In this document: positions 23,610 to 34,539 of the stretch, piece after piece
Numbering within the stretch: position 1 is the first letter of the stretch
Layout: every line of letters begins with the position of its first letter
Assembly: GCA_037783545.1 (NCBI GenBank)
Contig: JBBELK010000482.1
Location: forward strand, 930,001-994,000
Direction: 5' to 3'
Origin: Henricia sp. BOLD:AAB3569
Taxonomy: Eukaryota > Echinodermata > Asteroidea > Spinulosida > Echinasteridae
Length of the DNA: 64,000 nt
Notes under the pieces: model-generated
Seen by the model: only the letters and a program-made list of their open reading frames with translations
What the model was told of the DNA's origin: nothing
The model's database searches: none
Position numbers and translations under genes: made by a program

Positions 23610-23891
23610 GTAAGATTGTTTTTCTTCTTGTTAATCTTGCTACGTGGACACACATTTTTTTAACAAGGCGCCCTCATGTGATTGAAACTGGGCCCCAACC
23701 CATGTGGCATTATGACCTCGTAGTCCAGTGCACTATACCAAGGAACCATATAAATAGGACAGTGGCTTTGCACAATTTCTTGAAAGCATGGCCACAGTTT
23801 TTCATTGTTTTCTTGGAATGTAGATGAGGTACTGAGCTGACTTATACACAGATTGGTTTTTATCATACACATCCTCAATCACACATGGAGA

Positions 23892-24060
23892 TAAGGGAAG
23901 ACACACAAATCTAACCTCCGGTACCGACAGCGGTACCGCCATTTTGTTTTTAGCTGTACCGCCTGCACGAAGGGAGAAACCACGATCCTCCTCCCTTCAT
24001 ACAGACGGTACCGCTAACAAAACGCAGGTATCGTTGGTTAGATTTGTGTGTCTTTCCTTA
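23892..24060. mobile_element. 169-bp palindromic MITE in the intron between exons c and d
   Basis: TAAGGGAAGACACACAAATC at the left and GATTTGTGTGTCTTTCCTTA at the right are inverted repeats that extend to CTAACC. Inside, GGTACCG motifs are repeated in both orientations. Confidence 0.75.
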
Positions 24061-24341
24061 CGCCGTTTGTAACCGCTCACATGATAAAAGTAAAACTAGT
24101 AATATATGACATTATTGACAGCACTGATGCATGTGTTCAATTTGGGGTTACTGGAGTGCAAAGAATAAGGCTGCATCATTCCACATGCCCTGAAGACATT
24201 GCTCTCTGTGTATCATATTAAGACGGGTATCTGGGTTGATACATTAGGCACCTCATTCATTAAACAGGTGGCCACGCCCATTTACTACCTGCTGTAACCA
24301 CTGATAAAGTTGTAGCATGTTTCTTGTGTTAATTCTCAAGC

Positions 24342-24545
24342 TTAAAGCACCTTGTCCAGATTTGTTTTCACAAAAATGGATTTTGTTTTTACCTAAATAT
24401 CATATAAATACCTCCCAAAAATACTATCCCTGAGAAGAAAACAGGAAATTTGCAATCTCCAATTTAGATGTGGAAGCAAAAATGTTATGATCACTGCACT
24501 GCTTTATGGAAGCAGATTACAAAATATTGATGTTTTTTTTACAAT
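24342..24545. mobile_element. Family J MITE, truncated copy
   Basis: It carries the family J interior (AATATCATATAAATACCTCC, ATACTATCCCTGAG, ACAGGAAATTTGCA). It begins with the degenerate end TTAAAGCACCTTGTCCAGAT. The right terminus is missing. Complete copies are listed at 30761, 52300 and 52648. Confidence 0.7.
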
Positions 24546-24666
24546 ATGAATAAGTGATTATTTTTTAGGGATTATGACCCAGGGACTGCCGAAGTGAATG
24601 AATTTGATACAAATGTGGACAAATGTCCATGAGTTTTGGAAATCTGGATGCAGTGAAAAGCAACTT

Positions 24667-24738
24667 GGCTCCACTGGGATTCGAACCGCGGACCTTCTGC
24701 TTAACATGCAGACGCCCTACCATTTGAGCTATGAAGCC
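24667..24738 (-). tRNA. tRNA-like sequence, anticodon GTT (Asn-type), probably a pseudogene
   Basis: The minus strand folds into a 72-nt cloverleaf. The acceptor stem GGCTTCA/TGGAGCC has seven pairs with one G-T. The D stem is GCTC/GGGC, and the anticodon stem TCTGC/GCAGA is perfect around loop ATGTTAA, which places anticodon GTT. The B box is GGTTCGAATCC. The T stem (CGCGG/CCCAG) has two mismatches, and the sequence is unlike the animal tRNA-Asn I know. I therefore favour a tRNA pseudogene or a SINE head over a working tRNA. It ends only 42 bases before the next coding exon. Confidence 0.5.
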
Positions 24739-24780
24739 AACTGGTGGTCTCGAATCATACCTCTCTTTGTATTTTACCAG

Positions 24781-25007
24781 GTCACAACCTGACTGCATCC
24801 CCGTTCTCCAGTTCTCCCAGCTCGCCCCGTTCCCAGTCCCCCAGTGTCCAGCAACCGCCCCATCCCTTGACCAAGAACCACCTAGGAGGCGGGCTGGGGA
24901 GCAGCCTGGGCTGGGGGCCGGACAGCAGGGGGATGTCTGGCTGGAGTAATAGGGGCCACCAGTTGTCCAGCTCGCCTACTAGCGGTCTGTTGCCCAATTC
25001 CATCCAG
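24781..25007 (+). CDS. Coding exon d of the Pro/Gln/Ser-rich protein
   Basis: A 227-nt exon with acceptor TATTTTACCAG and donor CCAG|GTAAAT. It enters in phase 1, completing GGT (Gly), and leaves in phase 0. It encodes 75 residues: a Ser/Pro-rich start (SPFSSSPSSPRSQSP), then a Gly/Trp-containing stretch (SLGWGPD, MSGWSNRG), then SSSPTSGLLPNSIQ. Trp next to Gly in a disordered Ser-rich context resembles the GW motifs that bind Argonaute or the CCR4-NOT complex. That is a composition-based suggestion, not a domain match. Confidence 0.85.
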
Positions 25008-25077
25008 GTAAATATTGTTTTTCCTCATTTTTAATTTAACCCCAGCTTCAAAGCTATTTTTGATTTTTAACAGCAGT

Positions 25078-25533
25078 TGGGTAATTCCAAAAATTTGGGG
25101 TCCAAAAGTGCGACATGCTTTTTAAGATTTCCAAGTGTTTTTAATGATTGAAAGTGGTTTCCCAGTCAGTAGAAAATAATAATTTTTGTTTTTGAACAAA
25201 TGCCACTCAAATTTAATGTTTGTGTGTAGATATGGCACCAAGGTTAATGAAAACTCATTCTACGGCCAATTTTCATTGGCGTAGGTAACCCGGGACACCA
25301 AACTCCTATTCAATACCATGGAACGAATTATAAGCCTTTATGGTCTTTTGTTTTGAATATTTTTCAGGAATCAGAGAACAAAATATTGAAGAAAATGATG
25401 CTGCCCCCTATAATCACAGGCCACGGTCCATTACTGAGAATTTGTGGTCATAAGTGGTGATTTTTGAAGCAGAGAGTGTCGTACGTAACTGGGACACTAA
25501 ACATTTTGGACCCCTAATTTTGGGAATTACCCA
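25078..25533. mobile_element. MITE with TGGGTAATTCC ends in the intron between exons d and e
   Basis: The left end TGGGTAATTCC continues AAAAATTTGGGGTCC. The right end GGACCCCTAATTTTGGGAAT continues TACCCA. They are inverted repeats of about 26 bp. The GGGGTCCAAAAGTGCGA start of the interior is shared with family B (13646). Confidence 0.72.
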
Positions 25534-25747
25534 GTTCTCAATCTGAGAATGGGAATTTTCAGCACACACACTTTTGCAGTCCTGTATAATGAAGCTGTTG
25601 TGTGAATTTTTCAATGTCATCTTAATTACAAAAGAAATTTTCTAATTTTGTCTAAAATGGAAATTTGCTTTCTTTTGCTGATCGGTATACTTGTCCAAAT
25701 AAGAAACATTTTTTTAAAAATAGATATCAATTCTTCATCAGAATAAA

Positions 25748-25945
25748 AGTTGAAAATGGTAAACTTGTGAATAACAACGCAGTGATTGACCAATCACTTT
25801 GGAATCACTTTTTAGACCGTTCCGCTTCAGTGATTTCGTCCAGGTCCAAGGGTACATGTTTAAACAAAGTGATTCCTTATGGAAGCTGGTGCAGTCAGCC
25901 TTGCCACAAATGGTGGTCATACCCGTTTACTGACATTTTTTTTTT
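25748..25945. repeat. Dispersed repeat family A, copy 3
   Basis: It has the family A block order: AACTTGTGAATAACAACGC, TGATTGACCAATCACTTTGG, GTGATTTCGTCCAGG, TTAAACAAAGTGATTCC. It ends near CATACCCGTTTACTG, as copy 1 ends near TCATACACGTTACCG. Confidence 0.65.
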
Positions 25946-25994
25946 CATTTTTAGAAAAATCTAACATCTTAAAGTTTTTCTTCTCTATTTACAG

Positions 25995-26087
25995 TCCATC
26001 TGGTCCAGCCCTCTCGGAAGCACGACCCAGAAAGCGTCCCCTCTGGAGGAGTTGCTAAAACGTCAGCAGATGACAGACCAGAGGTGA
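25995..26087 (+). CDS. Last coding exon (e) of the Pro/Gln/Ser-rich protein
   Basis: The acceptor CTATTTACAG is followed in phase 0 by 30 codons and a TGA stop at 26085-26087. The residues begin SIWSSPLGSTTQKASPLEEL and end with a short charged helix-prone tail (LLKRQQMTDQR). A GTGAAG overlapping the stop (26084-26089) could act as a weak donor, so a longer isoform is possible. With the other four exons this gives 794 residues in the window. The C-terminal LEELLKRQQ helix is the only part predicted to be ordered. Confidence 0.82.
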   Translation, partial: SIWSSPLGSTTQKASPLEELLKRQQMTDQR

Positions 26088-26365
26088 AGGAAATTAAGAC
26101 GTTCACTCTGGTTAAGAGAACCGAAAACCATCGAAATCGCAGAGGTGAGAGGTGCGTAATGTCTCGTGTCACCGTCGCAATGCTCGTCGGGGCGTGTGTC
26201 ACCCTGTTCGTGACTAAATACGTCGCTCGCGTCTCTTTCTCCGGGCTGGTACCTGTATAGTCACCCGGCTTCTCATAGATTTGGTCTGTGTTATACAAAC
26301 GAAATTAGCGCATTTGAATTGTTCAGAACAAAAAGCTTGATTTAAAGATTCGGTCACAAAATAAA
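26088..26365 (+). other. Probable 3' UTR with candidate polyadenylation signal
   Basis: After the stop, unique non-repeat sequence of somewhat higher GC runs to AATAAA at 26360-26365. The true 3' end cannot be fixed without transcripts. Confidence 0.5.
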
Positions 26366-26614
26366 GGATTTGTCATGTCCGAGGGCGTCATGCCTGTCAG
26401 AAATTGTTTTTACCTTAGGGTTTAAACGTTGTGCGTAAGCTTTCGTCACTGAGTTTGTCAAAGGGTATGGAAACCACTATGACGCTGGTTTTGACACTTA
26501 TTATGTCACTGGACAGAAAAGTGCATGTTTCGGAGTATGTTTTTGTAGCGTTGCATTAGCTTTAAATGCGTAGCATTGATCATTTTTTATTTATTTTTTT
26601 TAATTTGAAGAGCT

Positions 26615-27290
26615 GTTTAAAAGTATAACCGGGTGATATATTACCAGAATTAACTGTGGTTGATAAACCGGATAAACAGAGCTAACTAAGGTTGATAAAC
26701 CTGATAACTAGAGTAACCACATTTAGCAAAACGGTTTTGTTCTCGGAAAAAGACGAAATGTACAACTGGGTTAACTAGTTAAGCACAGTGACTTAACAAC
26801 ATAGGTTCACCATGGTTGATAAACTATTTAACCTGACTAACAAAGCGGTTTAAGCTGTACAGGGATCATAACCAGAGTAAAACCCATGGTTGATAATTTG
26901 GATAACCAGACTTAACTAGGGTTAATAAACTGGTTAGCTGCTGGATAAGCAGAGCTAACCAAGCTTGATAAACCTGATAACTAGAGTAACCATAAAAGTT
27001 TCGTTCTTGGGAAAGACAAAATGTACAACTGGATAAACAGAATAACTAACTTAAACTTGGTGACTAAACTACATAACCAGTTTACCATGGTTGATAAAGT
27101 ATTTAACTTGATTAACAAGCCAGATTGATGGGATTTCTAGAGGCTCTATGAAGATCATAACCAGAGTAAAAACTGTGGTTGATAAGTCAGATAACTAGAC
27201 TTAACCACAGTTGATAAACTGGATAGCTACAGTTAACCATGTGTGATAAACTCGATAACCAGAGTTAACTAGAAAAGACAATTAACAACT
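26615..27290. repeat. Degenerate minisatellite with higher-order units (GTTGATAAAC / ATAACCAGAGTTAAC)
   Basis: A roughly 30-bp motif, GTTGATAAACCGGATAACCA-like, is repeated many times. Larger blocks also repeat. The block from GCTAACTAAGGTTGATAAAC at 26681 recurs at 26954. GATCATAACCAGAGTAAAA occurs at 26865 and 27153, so the higher-order period is about 275-290 bp. The array seems to resume at 28258-28405. Confidence 0.7.
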
Positions 27291-27476
27291 ATAACTCTGC
27301 AAAAAAGTTTGGAAATTTTGGTTTGTCGGTCATACGTTTATTGTTAATGTATTATTAACATTGTATGTTATATCATTGGAAGCATGTCAATATCCCTTAC
27401 AATGATCATTTGTTATGATCATACTTTTGTTGGATGAGCATCATAAAAATATGTCAACGTTTTTTCCTTGTTACTT

Positions 27477-27830
27477 ATTGATTTCTTTCCGGTGAGGTCA
27501 CGCCTACCATCCACCATTTTGGGTGTCATTTTTCATGACCCACGTGGCTCGAGTGATTACCGGCCAAAAAAGCAAGAAAAGCGCATTGGTTGCACTCCAT
27601 GTTGCTTAACCTTGCTTTATGTTGTTGTGCCACGGCTGTTGTATCGATAAAGATAAAATGTATTTCTTCAGGCTAGAAATCGCAATCAAGTAAAAACACT
27701 TTTGTTTTTACAAGCTGACTACATGCTCAATAATTTAAACATGTTCATGTGCGTCTATTGGCGTACGCGTGTGACCGGACGGTGACACCCAATCATTCCG
27801 AGATGTTCCACATCACGGAAAGCAATCAAT
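27477..27830. mobile_element. Family I MITE, copy 2
   Basis: ATTGATTTCTTTCCGGTGA at the left and ACGGAAAGCAATCAAT at the right are inverted repeats. The interior matches 19308-19720 in the same orientation. It lies between the two parts of the GTTGATAAAC minisatellite. Confidence 0.75.
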
Positions 27831-28010
27831 AGAGAGTTGGTTGCTCTGTTGAACACATGTAATGGCACAGGCATTTGCACATTCTGTTAAAGACCCACCC
27901 GCATTTACAACAGAGTTGTTAAGCCCTCAAACAAGTGCCCGTAACAAATGTGGTGTCGTTGCGAAAGGCAATGAATGAACTTTCTACTGATATGCAACTT
28001 GGTATGAACA

Positions 28011-28195
28011 GGGCCCAATTTCATTAGGCATGCGCGCGCTTGGAAACCGCCATTGTTGCATCACTATCTTAAGCAAAATTTGGCTCTGCGGTTAAGGCAG
28101 GTTTTCAGTTGCTTACCGTTAACGATGTCTATAAAATGGCCTGACGCTCTGTTAACGGAAAATGGGCTGTTAAACAGCTCTATGAAATTGGGCCT
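28011..28195. mobile_element. Family R palindromic MITE (GGGCCCAATTTCAT ends), copy 1
   Basis: GGGCCCAATTTCATTAGGCA at the left is mirrored by GCTCTATGAAATTGGGCC at the right. The arms carry GTTAACGG / CCGTTAAC motifs. It is related to the element at 41364-41596. Confidence 0.65.
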
Positions 28196-28257
28196 TGGTC
28201 ACAAATAACCGAGATATGGGTGATTCAAAACAATTGTTTAAACACTTTTTTGAGGTT

Positions 28258-28405
28258 TTTCTTTTGGTTGATAAATCAGATAAACTTTAGTTTATCTGAG
28301 TAGAAGGAGGTCCTAATTTGTATTTTTGGTCCTAACTCTAGTTAGCCATGTTAACCAAGTTTAACAAACCAAGTTAGTTAACAATGGTTGATAAACCGGA
28401 TTTTG
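28258..28405. repeat. Second segment of the GTTGATAAAC minisatellite
   Basis: GGTTGATAAATCAGATAAAC, GTTAGCCATGTTAACCAAG and ATGGTTGATAAACCGGA match the array at 26615-27290. The array was probably split by the insertions between them. Confidence 0.6.
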
Positions 28406-28494
28406 TTTATAATTTACAAACTAAGGAGGGAATAATGCAGTTGTAGGCTGTAATTTTACAAATTTGCTAACCAATAAGTTTGCTTGCAGAGTTA

Positions 28495-29030
28495 GGCCCG
28501 CTACAAACGTCGCGCTTATGCCGTGTCTAATTAAATTAAACTTGATTTTTTAAATTCGACACGGGACAAGCACGATGTTTGAAGCCATTTGGCTCGGCAA
28601 AATGAGTTCGACACGGCAGAAGATTTTAGCTCGACAGGGTCTGCCGTGCTCTATTTAGTGCGGCACAAGCACGGCTTGGCTTCAAACGTCAGGCTTCTGC
28701 CGTGTCGAATTTAATTCCAGTTCGAAGTTGGTCCGCAATTTTGTTCACAACTAGGAATGCGCATGCTCGCAGCGTGAGTAAAGAAATAACCAACAAACAA
28801 GTGCATCAAAATAATAAATATGGCGACGTACAGTGGACAGAATGGAAATGCACGTGTACAACGTCCATGACGTGCACAATACTCATCCGCCATGTTGGAT
28901 GTATTTAAGCTCGACTGGGAGTTTGCAATTAAGTTCGCATTTGAAGCCACTGCCGTGCTAACGTCGTGCCAACGTCGTGCCAAGTTGAATTTTATTTGAC
29001 ACGGCATAAGCGCGACGTTTGAAGCGGGCC
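28495..29030. mobile_element. PIF/Harbinger-like MITE with 33-bp inverted repeats and TTA duplication
   Basis: The left terminus GGCCCGCTACAAACGTCGCG and the right terminus, read in reverse as GGCCCGCTTCAAACGTCGCG, match over 33 bp with one difference. Both flanks are TTA (28492-28494 and 29031-29033), the TWA duplication typical of PIF/Harbinger. Sub-terminal TTCTGCCGTGTCGAATTT-type repeats occur several times. There is no transposase. The interior has no long frame. Confidence 0.85.
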
Positions 29031-30048
29031 TTAGTGTTCCAAATTTGAATGTATTACATCATATCAATTTAATCTTTGCGATAATCTAGAATATAAAAAC
29101 CAAGCTCTAATATTTATGCATCTTCATTAAAAAAATTCTTCTAAAAATTCTGATAAAAAGTCTATAACTGGTTGAGTTTAGCTACGTCCTACGAGTATCA
29201 CTGGATATCTCATGAGGTCATCTAACCAGTTTTAAGTTACAGTATTTTACTATTATTTGTGAATCAGTTTTTGTCTTATTTTTCTCCCAAATTATATAAA
29301 TAGTATCTCTCGTTGAATTTAACTCGGAGTTGATAGTATTTAAAGAATTTTAATAATAAGCTTGATTGCAGTTTGTAATTGCTAAGCGGCAATGTTTTTT
29401 GGAGTACCACTGGGTATTTTCAAGATTCATTGCTGCTTATAATTTCTAAATGACTAATGAACTTGCTAATACCGTAGATTGATTTCTCTTTATGTTCATT
29501 GGCCATTTTTGCTTTATAGGCATTTTTGGTTCTGATTTGAGAGTCTGGTTTGAGGATAATTTGAGTTGTTTACTAATTTCACAAAGGCCAAAGGATTTAG
29601 TTTGTGTTGACTTTGGCTTGTTTTTATAACTAACAAGATTATGAAAATGTATTGTTAGGGGGTGCACGTACAACACGCCTGCATTACGCGTAACACGCGC
29701 GATCGAACACAAACATCTCGACACACATCTAGAACGCAGTGAATGCACAACATAGCAAAACGACAAGCGAGTTTTTCCCGTTTACACAAAAACACACTTA
29801 TGAAGGGATTAAAAGTAGGTTAGGATAGTCTTATACAATCCGTTTTAAACGTGCTAGGGTTCTCTGCGCTGATAAAAATGATGTTTATGGTGTTTTTGCG
29901 TCACTCGTGCTGCATTTTGCCGTAGCTCTGTGCACCAAATTTTGAGGACTCTGGTAACCAAAATGGAGATCCACTTTTTGGTTACCTCAACCTGAGGCTG
30001 TGATTGGTCAATTCCAAAATGGGCGGAGCTTACTGGATCGGTCTATTA

Positions 30049-30296
30049 TAAGATATACTTCCCACTTGCACTTTTGTCGCAAATGTTGCTTTTCTGTAGA
30101 AAAATCACATTTTCTCCTCCAAAAATTGCATTCAGTTAGTGCACAAGATAACTATTCATGAGCGCCCTCTGTTGTCGCGCTTACGCACGGACCGCTCGCG
30201 CCTTAATTTAGTGCATTATTTATGCAGTAATTTTATCATTTATTTATCTCAGAAATGTAACATTTCCGACAGAAGTGCAAGTGGGAAGTATATCTT
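30049..30296. mobile_element. MITE with TAAGATATACTTCCCACTTG ends
   Basis: The left end TAAGATATACTTCCCACTTG and the right end CAAGTGGGAAGTATATCTTA are perfect 20-bp inverted repeats that continue imperfectly inward (CACTTTTGTCG / CGACAGAAGTG). Confidence 0.8.
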
Positions 30297-30760
30297 AGAA
30301 TTGAATAAGCTATCGATTCCAATATATAAATTTACCAAAATCCGTGAACGAAAAAAAAACACCTTTTTTTCTTTGATTTGTGTTTTTTGGTTTTTTTTCC
30401 TGGTTTTTTTCCCTTTATTTTTGGATTATTTTTTGTTTTGCTTGTTTGATATTTGTGTTTGTTATTTTGTTTATGTTTATTTTTCGGGGGGATGGGTGGT
30501 CCTTTTATTATTAAAAATGTATTAATAAGTGTTCTTTATGTATGAATTCCTCTGTTGAAATAACATTCTCCTTTACCACTTCTTCAAAGCTAAATTATAC
30601 CCATGCATGCATTGATTTAATGACACGTTTTGCTTTGCAAAATTAAAAGAATCATTGCGCACAGTGAATTTGAGTCATAGAAAAATGCTGTACTACGCAG
30701 TAATTTCTCCAACTGACAGTGGTATCCGGGGGTGCCATTTCATAAAATGTTTTTACACTT

Positions 30761-31090
30761 AAAGGAGCATGACCAGATTTCGTTCTAACCTAACAATCAT
30801 ATAAAATACCTCCCCAAAATACTATCCCTGATGGGAAGAAAACAGGAAATTTGCACCAGTTTTGATGTGGAAGCAAAAAGGTTGGTGTAATCACCGCATT
30901 GCTTTATGTAACCGGATAAATTAGTTTACAAAACCTTGGTGGATTTTTGACGATATCCCTAATATACGGATTGAGGGAGTGAAATTTCAGAATGGTAATG
31001 AGAAAAATATGACACATGATATGGTATCAAAATCTCAACACCCATGGGAAAAATTTGGGGCTCAAAAATGTGATCTGGTCACGCTCCTTT
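30761..31090. mobile_element. Family J MITE, complete copy
   Basis: AAAGGAGCATGACCAGATTT at the left and ATGTGATCTGGTCACGCTCC (then TTT) at the right are inverted repeats. The interior has ATATAAAATACCTCCCC, GGTTGGTGTAATCACCGCA and CATGATATGGTATCAAAATC. Relatives occur at 24342, 40031, 52300 and 52648, some inverted. Confidence 0.8.
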
Positions 31091-31958
31091 TAGCAAGTTT
31101 TATCTCAAGTTATAGCTGAAAAATGTGCTTGCATTTTTTTTTTAATTTGGCCTTTTTCTGTATTTCACATGAAAAGCGTCTGGTGTACTGCACACTTAGT
31201 ATCCACTTGACCAGACTAAATTTTTGTTGCTGTGTGGTGCACACAGCAGGTGTGAAATACGGAATTAATACCGTTTTCACCATATGAGAATGGCACATAA
31301 AAATGTTCACAGAAAAATAATTTGGAAAGGGACCACCAAAAAATGAAATGTTTATCAAGTTGGATACCGTTAAGCAGATATCAGAATTGAAACTAAGAAA
31401 TTGCTTATTAATATGCCATTTACAAAAATGGATTTCAAGCTGAATTTAAAAATAAAATTACTTTTTAAAACAAGTTAATAAAGCCTTATTTCAATAAATT
31501 AAAAATTCCTGTGACTGTCTTTAAAATTCTTTCTTTTTTTACCTTGATAAAAACTTGCAAGCTGTTCAGAATGAATGAATCAACATTGTTTTTGGTATTG
31601 ATGTTGGCGCACGACGCAAGTTTGTTTTGTTTCATGATTTTAAAAATTGACCGTGAAAAACGTGTTTTGAATGTTTACATACAAGATAATTGATACAGCG
31701 ATGTCGAAAAGGGCAGCGGATTATACACGTCTGTTAACAACAGATGTGTATTATGCAAGGATATGAAACGTTCGACTCCGCTTACATTAACGACAAAATT
31801 AACGAGCTTTGTGACTGACGCTTAGATTGTGTAACATTTCACAGTCATTTCTGAATGTATTGTTAAAGTTGTATTCAATTTCCCGAACAGATGGTGCAAA
31901 ATTGAATTGTATTTGATACGGTGCATGATCTTCTTGGGAAAATCCCAGCTTATAAAAT

Positions 31959-32317
31959 TGTGAGGCAGCATGGCCAAGCGGTGTGGCATGTTGAATCCAA
32001 GATCTACAGATCGTGGGTTCGAATCCCACCCCGGCTCGTCCATGGCGCATGTGTTGTTGGGCAAGGCACTTTGCCATAAATTGCCTCTCCCCACCCAGGA
32101 GGAAATGGGTACCTGTGAGGGTAGTGAAAGCTGATGTGTTTGATTAGTCCCTGTGCGCATATTGCAGCGCGGGACTGCATACTCCCTGGGGAGCTGAGAA
32201 GGATTAAGGAATGATATTACTGAGCCCAATGACCAGGGGTAATAATGTAGAAAGCGCAATGAGAGATCCGTCGGATCTGAAATGCGCTATATAAAAACTG
32301 CCTATTATTATTATTAG
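31959..32317 (+). mobile_element. Complete tRNA-derived SINE with (ATT)n tail and target duplication
   Basis: The head reads GGCAGCATGGCCAAGCGGTG (A box, Leu/Ser-type) and carries the B box GGTTCGAATCC at 32016-32026. The body holds GGCAAGGCACTTTGCC, ACCCAGGAGGAAATGGGTAC and CTCCCTGGGGAG. The end reads AATGCGCTATATAAAAACTG, then (ATT)n. TATAAAAT occurs just before the head (31951-31958) and right after the tail (32318-32325), consistent with a target-site duplication. This is the reference copy for the SINE family in this window. Confidence 0.88.
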
Positions 32318-33143
32318 TATAAAATAATGCAATTGCATTTCCGCAGCGGATTTGCAATGATATTACAATTTAATGCTATTAAAATAGATGCCCGATGCAA
32401 ATTGCCGTATCATTTCAGCATGTCCATTTAACTTGAATTCCTTTGAGCATTTAACAGTCCTGGTGACTTTGTACATGTACCTGATTCTACTCAATCATCA
32501 GTTCTTCTAAAGTCTTCAAAAGTCCATTTCAAGTTGTTTAAATAACTGCAACATTTTGCATTCTTTTATGTGTGTTTATCCCTCTATTAACTGGACTTGA
32601 GCAAGTTCGATTTGTGACTAGAGTCTAACATCATCCTGGCAACACACGCGCACACAAACGTTCGAAAGCCTTTGGTTAGTCAATTGGTTCCGCGCAAAAT
32701 GCTGCATCAATTCAATACCCGATGGGGACCAGAGTGACCGTGCCCTGTGGGCTGGTTCCAAATGGCCAACCAGACACGACTAACCATCGTTGACTAGACT
32801 GCGTTTGGTTGGAAATGGTCAAACTATAGTTAACTATAGTCGTCAATCGAACTTGTCTGGTTTTGCCAATGTGAAGGTCGACCTGTGTTATGTTAAATTT
32901 ATGCAGACATTGATCTCCAATTCGTATTAAACAGGACAGATGTTTGTAAAACATCCAAGTGCAAGGTAAAAAATAAATTAATTCCCATTTTCCAAAACAT
33001 TTCGTGCTCATATTATTCACACATTGGTGTATAAGTACAAAGGAAAATGTACATGTATAACATAATTTTAATTTTTTTATTTTATTTTATTTTTTTATTT
33101 TATTTTAATGCCCTGTAACAGACTGCTCAGCAATAGCTATCAG

Positions 33144-33312
33144 CCAGTAGCCAATTTCACGAATCCTTACGCACTGCGTAAGCTCGCTTGCGCAACTTTT
33201 AATTGCGTAAGCTGCGCAACATTCCGGTTATAATTACACACAGGCCTATGGGGCTTATGCCATTTTCAAACGTTGCGCAAGCTACGCAATTTTTCATGAA
33301 ATAGGCTGCTGG
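33144..33312. mobile_element. Palindromic MITE with TTGCGCAAGC motifs
   Basis: CCAGTAGCCAATTTCACGAA at the left is matched by TTCATGAAATAGGCTGCTGG at the right. Inside, several GCGTAAGC and TTGCGCAA motifs occur in both orientations, so the whole folds back. Confidence 0.7.
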
Positions 33313-34453
33313 TGTGTTGGCATTACTAAGATTATGTGCACCCACAAATTTCATTCTGGAATGGTGGTTTGTAAAATACATGCATGCACGTGCGTGTCCC
33401 ATGCGTAATGCTTTTTGCGTCAACTACAGAGTGTCCCATGCGTAACACCAATTTTGCTGATTTGTCACTTTGATATTCAATAACTGAAACAATTAATGAC
33501 CTTGCTGAGAAGTACTTTATTTTAATACTTCTAAAAAGATATGATGTGCACTGGTTCAAAATTTGTATATGGTTATTTTGAGTCACCTCAAATTTTGACA
33601 CTCTGTGGTTCACAGACATTTCATGAATTTTAAAATACCCCAATTTAGTTTCCATTTTGACAAAAAGACAGTAATATTCAGGATATTTTTCCGGGTCGTA
33701 GTTATATCGATCCATGTAGAGAGTGTATATTTATATACATTCATATTCCAGCTCTGTTTATTTATAAATACGTATATATTTACTCGCACCTTGCACCGAT
33801 GATCCCCCCGCGATGAATCGCCCATTCAATGCGGGTCGTCTCCAATTACATGTAAGCGCATCTTCGTCACACCTCATGCTCGGAACCATACACAAAAAGC
33901 CCTAGCGAGGCACAAAGCCGCACAAAATCCTCAGGTCTGCATTTTTTGTATAAAAAGAAGTGAAAATGCATTTGCAGTATCGCGTAGTCCCCGTAACCGT
34001 GGAAACTATTCTGTGAGGCATTTTGCTTGCACTATCTCTGTAAACGGTCGCGGAGTCCTCGCGTTTTGCGTCAAATCAGGAAATAGACATGTACCATTTT
34101 CAATCGCCCATTGTATGTTTTCCGTCTCAAATAACATTCTTGAATGTCATTTTTTTTTTCTAGCATAAAGAACATTTAAATTGAGCCGTACAAATCAGGA
34201 ATAGCAGCCATAGACTATTGTCGTACCATTCTTTAGATGGCAGGGTCATTTTGGTCCACGTTATTTTTATAAATCCACTTTGGGACTTTCCGAATCGAGC
34301 AATTCCCACCTTTTTTTAGAACACTGTCGAGACCTGTTGCTTTACCAAATTTCCAAAATTGTTGCTTAATTTAGTGCGGACTACAACAAATGTTTTAAGC
34401 TCTCGGACCATTGTACGAGTTCCAAAGTTTTAAAGAAACCTTTTATTGGATGC

Positions 34454-34532
34454 GAGAAAAGTCAGTTGGTCCTCATAAGGATTCAAACCCGGGTCCTTTG
34501 ACACACTGAGCAGATGCTCTACCAGCTGTGAT
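34454..34532 (-). mobile_element. tRNA-like SINE head, minus orientation
   Basis: On the minus strand: CAGCTGGTAGAGCATCTGCT (A box), then a GGGTTTGAATCC B box, ending TGAGGACCAACTG. No body is seen. It abuts the next SINE piece. Confidence 0.6.
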
Positions 34533-34539
34533 GATTAAT

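Noticed and set aside
30139-30525. A 128-codon Phe-rich frame
   Set aside because: It is a translation of a T-rich low-complexity tract and starts inside a MITE. It looks like a membrane protein only by composition.
31822-32259. A 145-codon minus-strand frame
   Set aside because: It lies mostly across a complete tRNA-derived SINE and its peptide (for example GWDSNPRSVDLGF) is the usual translation of a reverse B box.
33332-33715. A 127-codon minus-strand frame
   Set aside because: No motif, no splice support and AT-rich codon use. It is best explained as chance.
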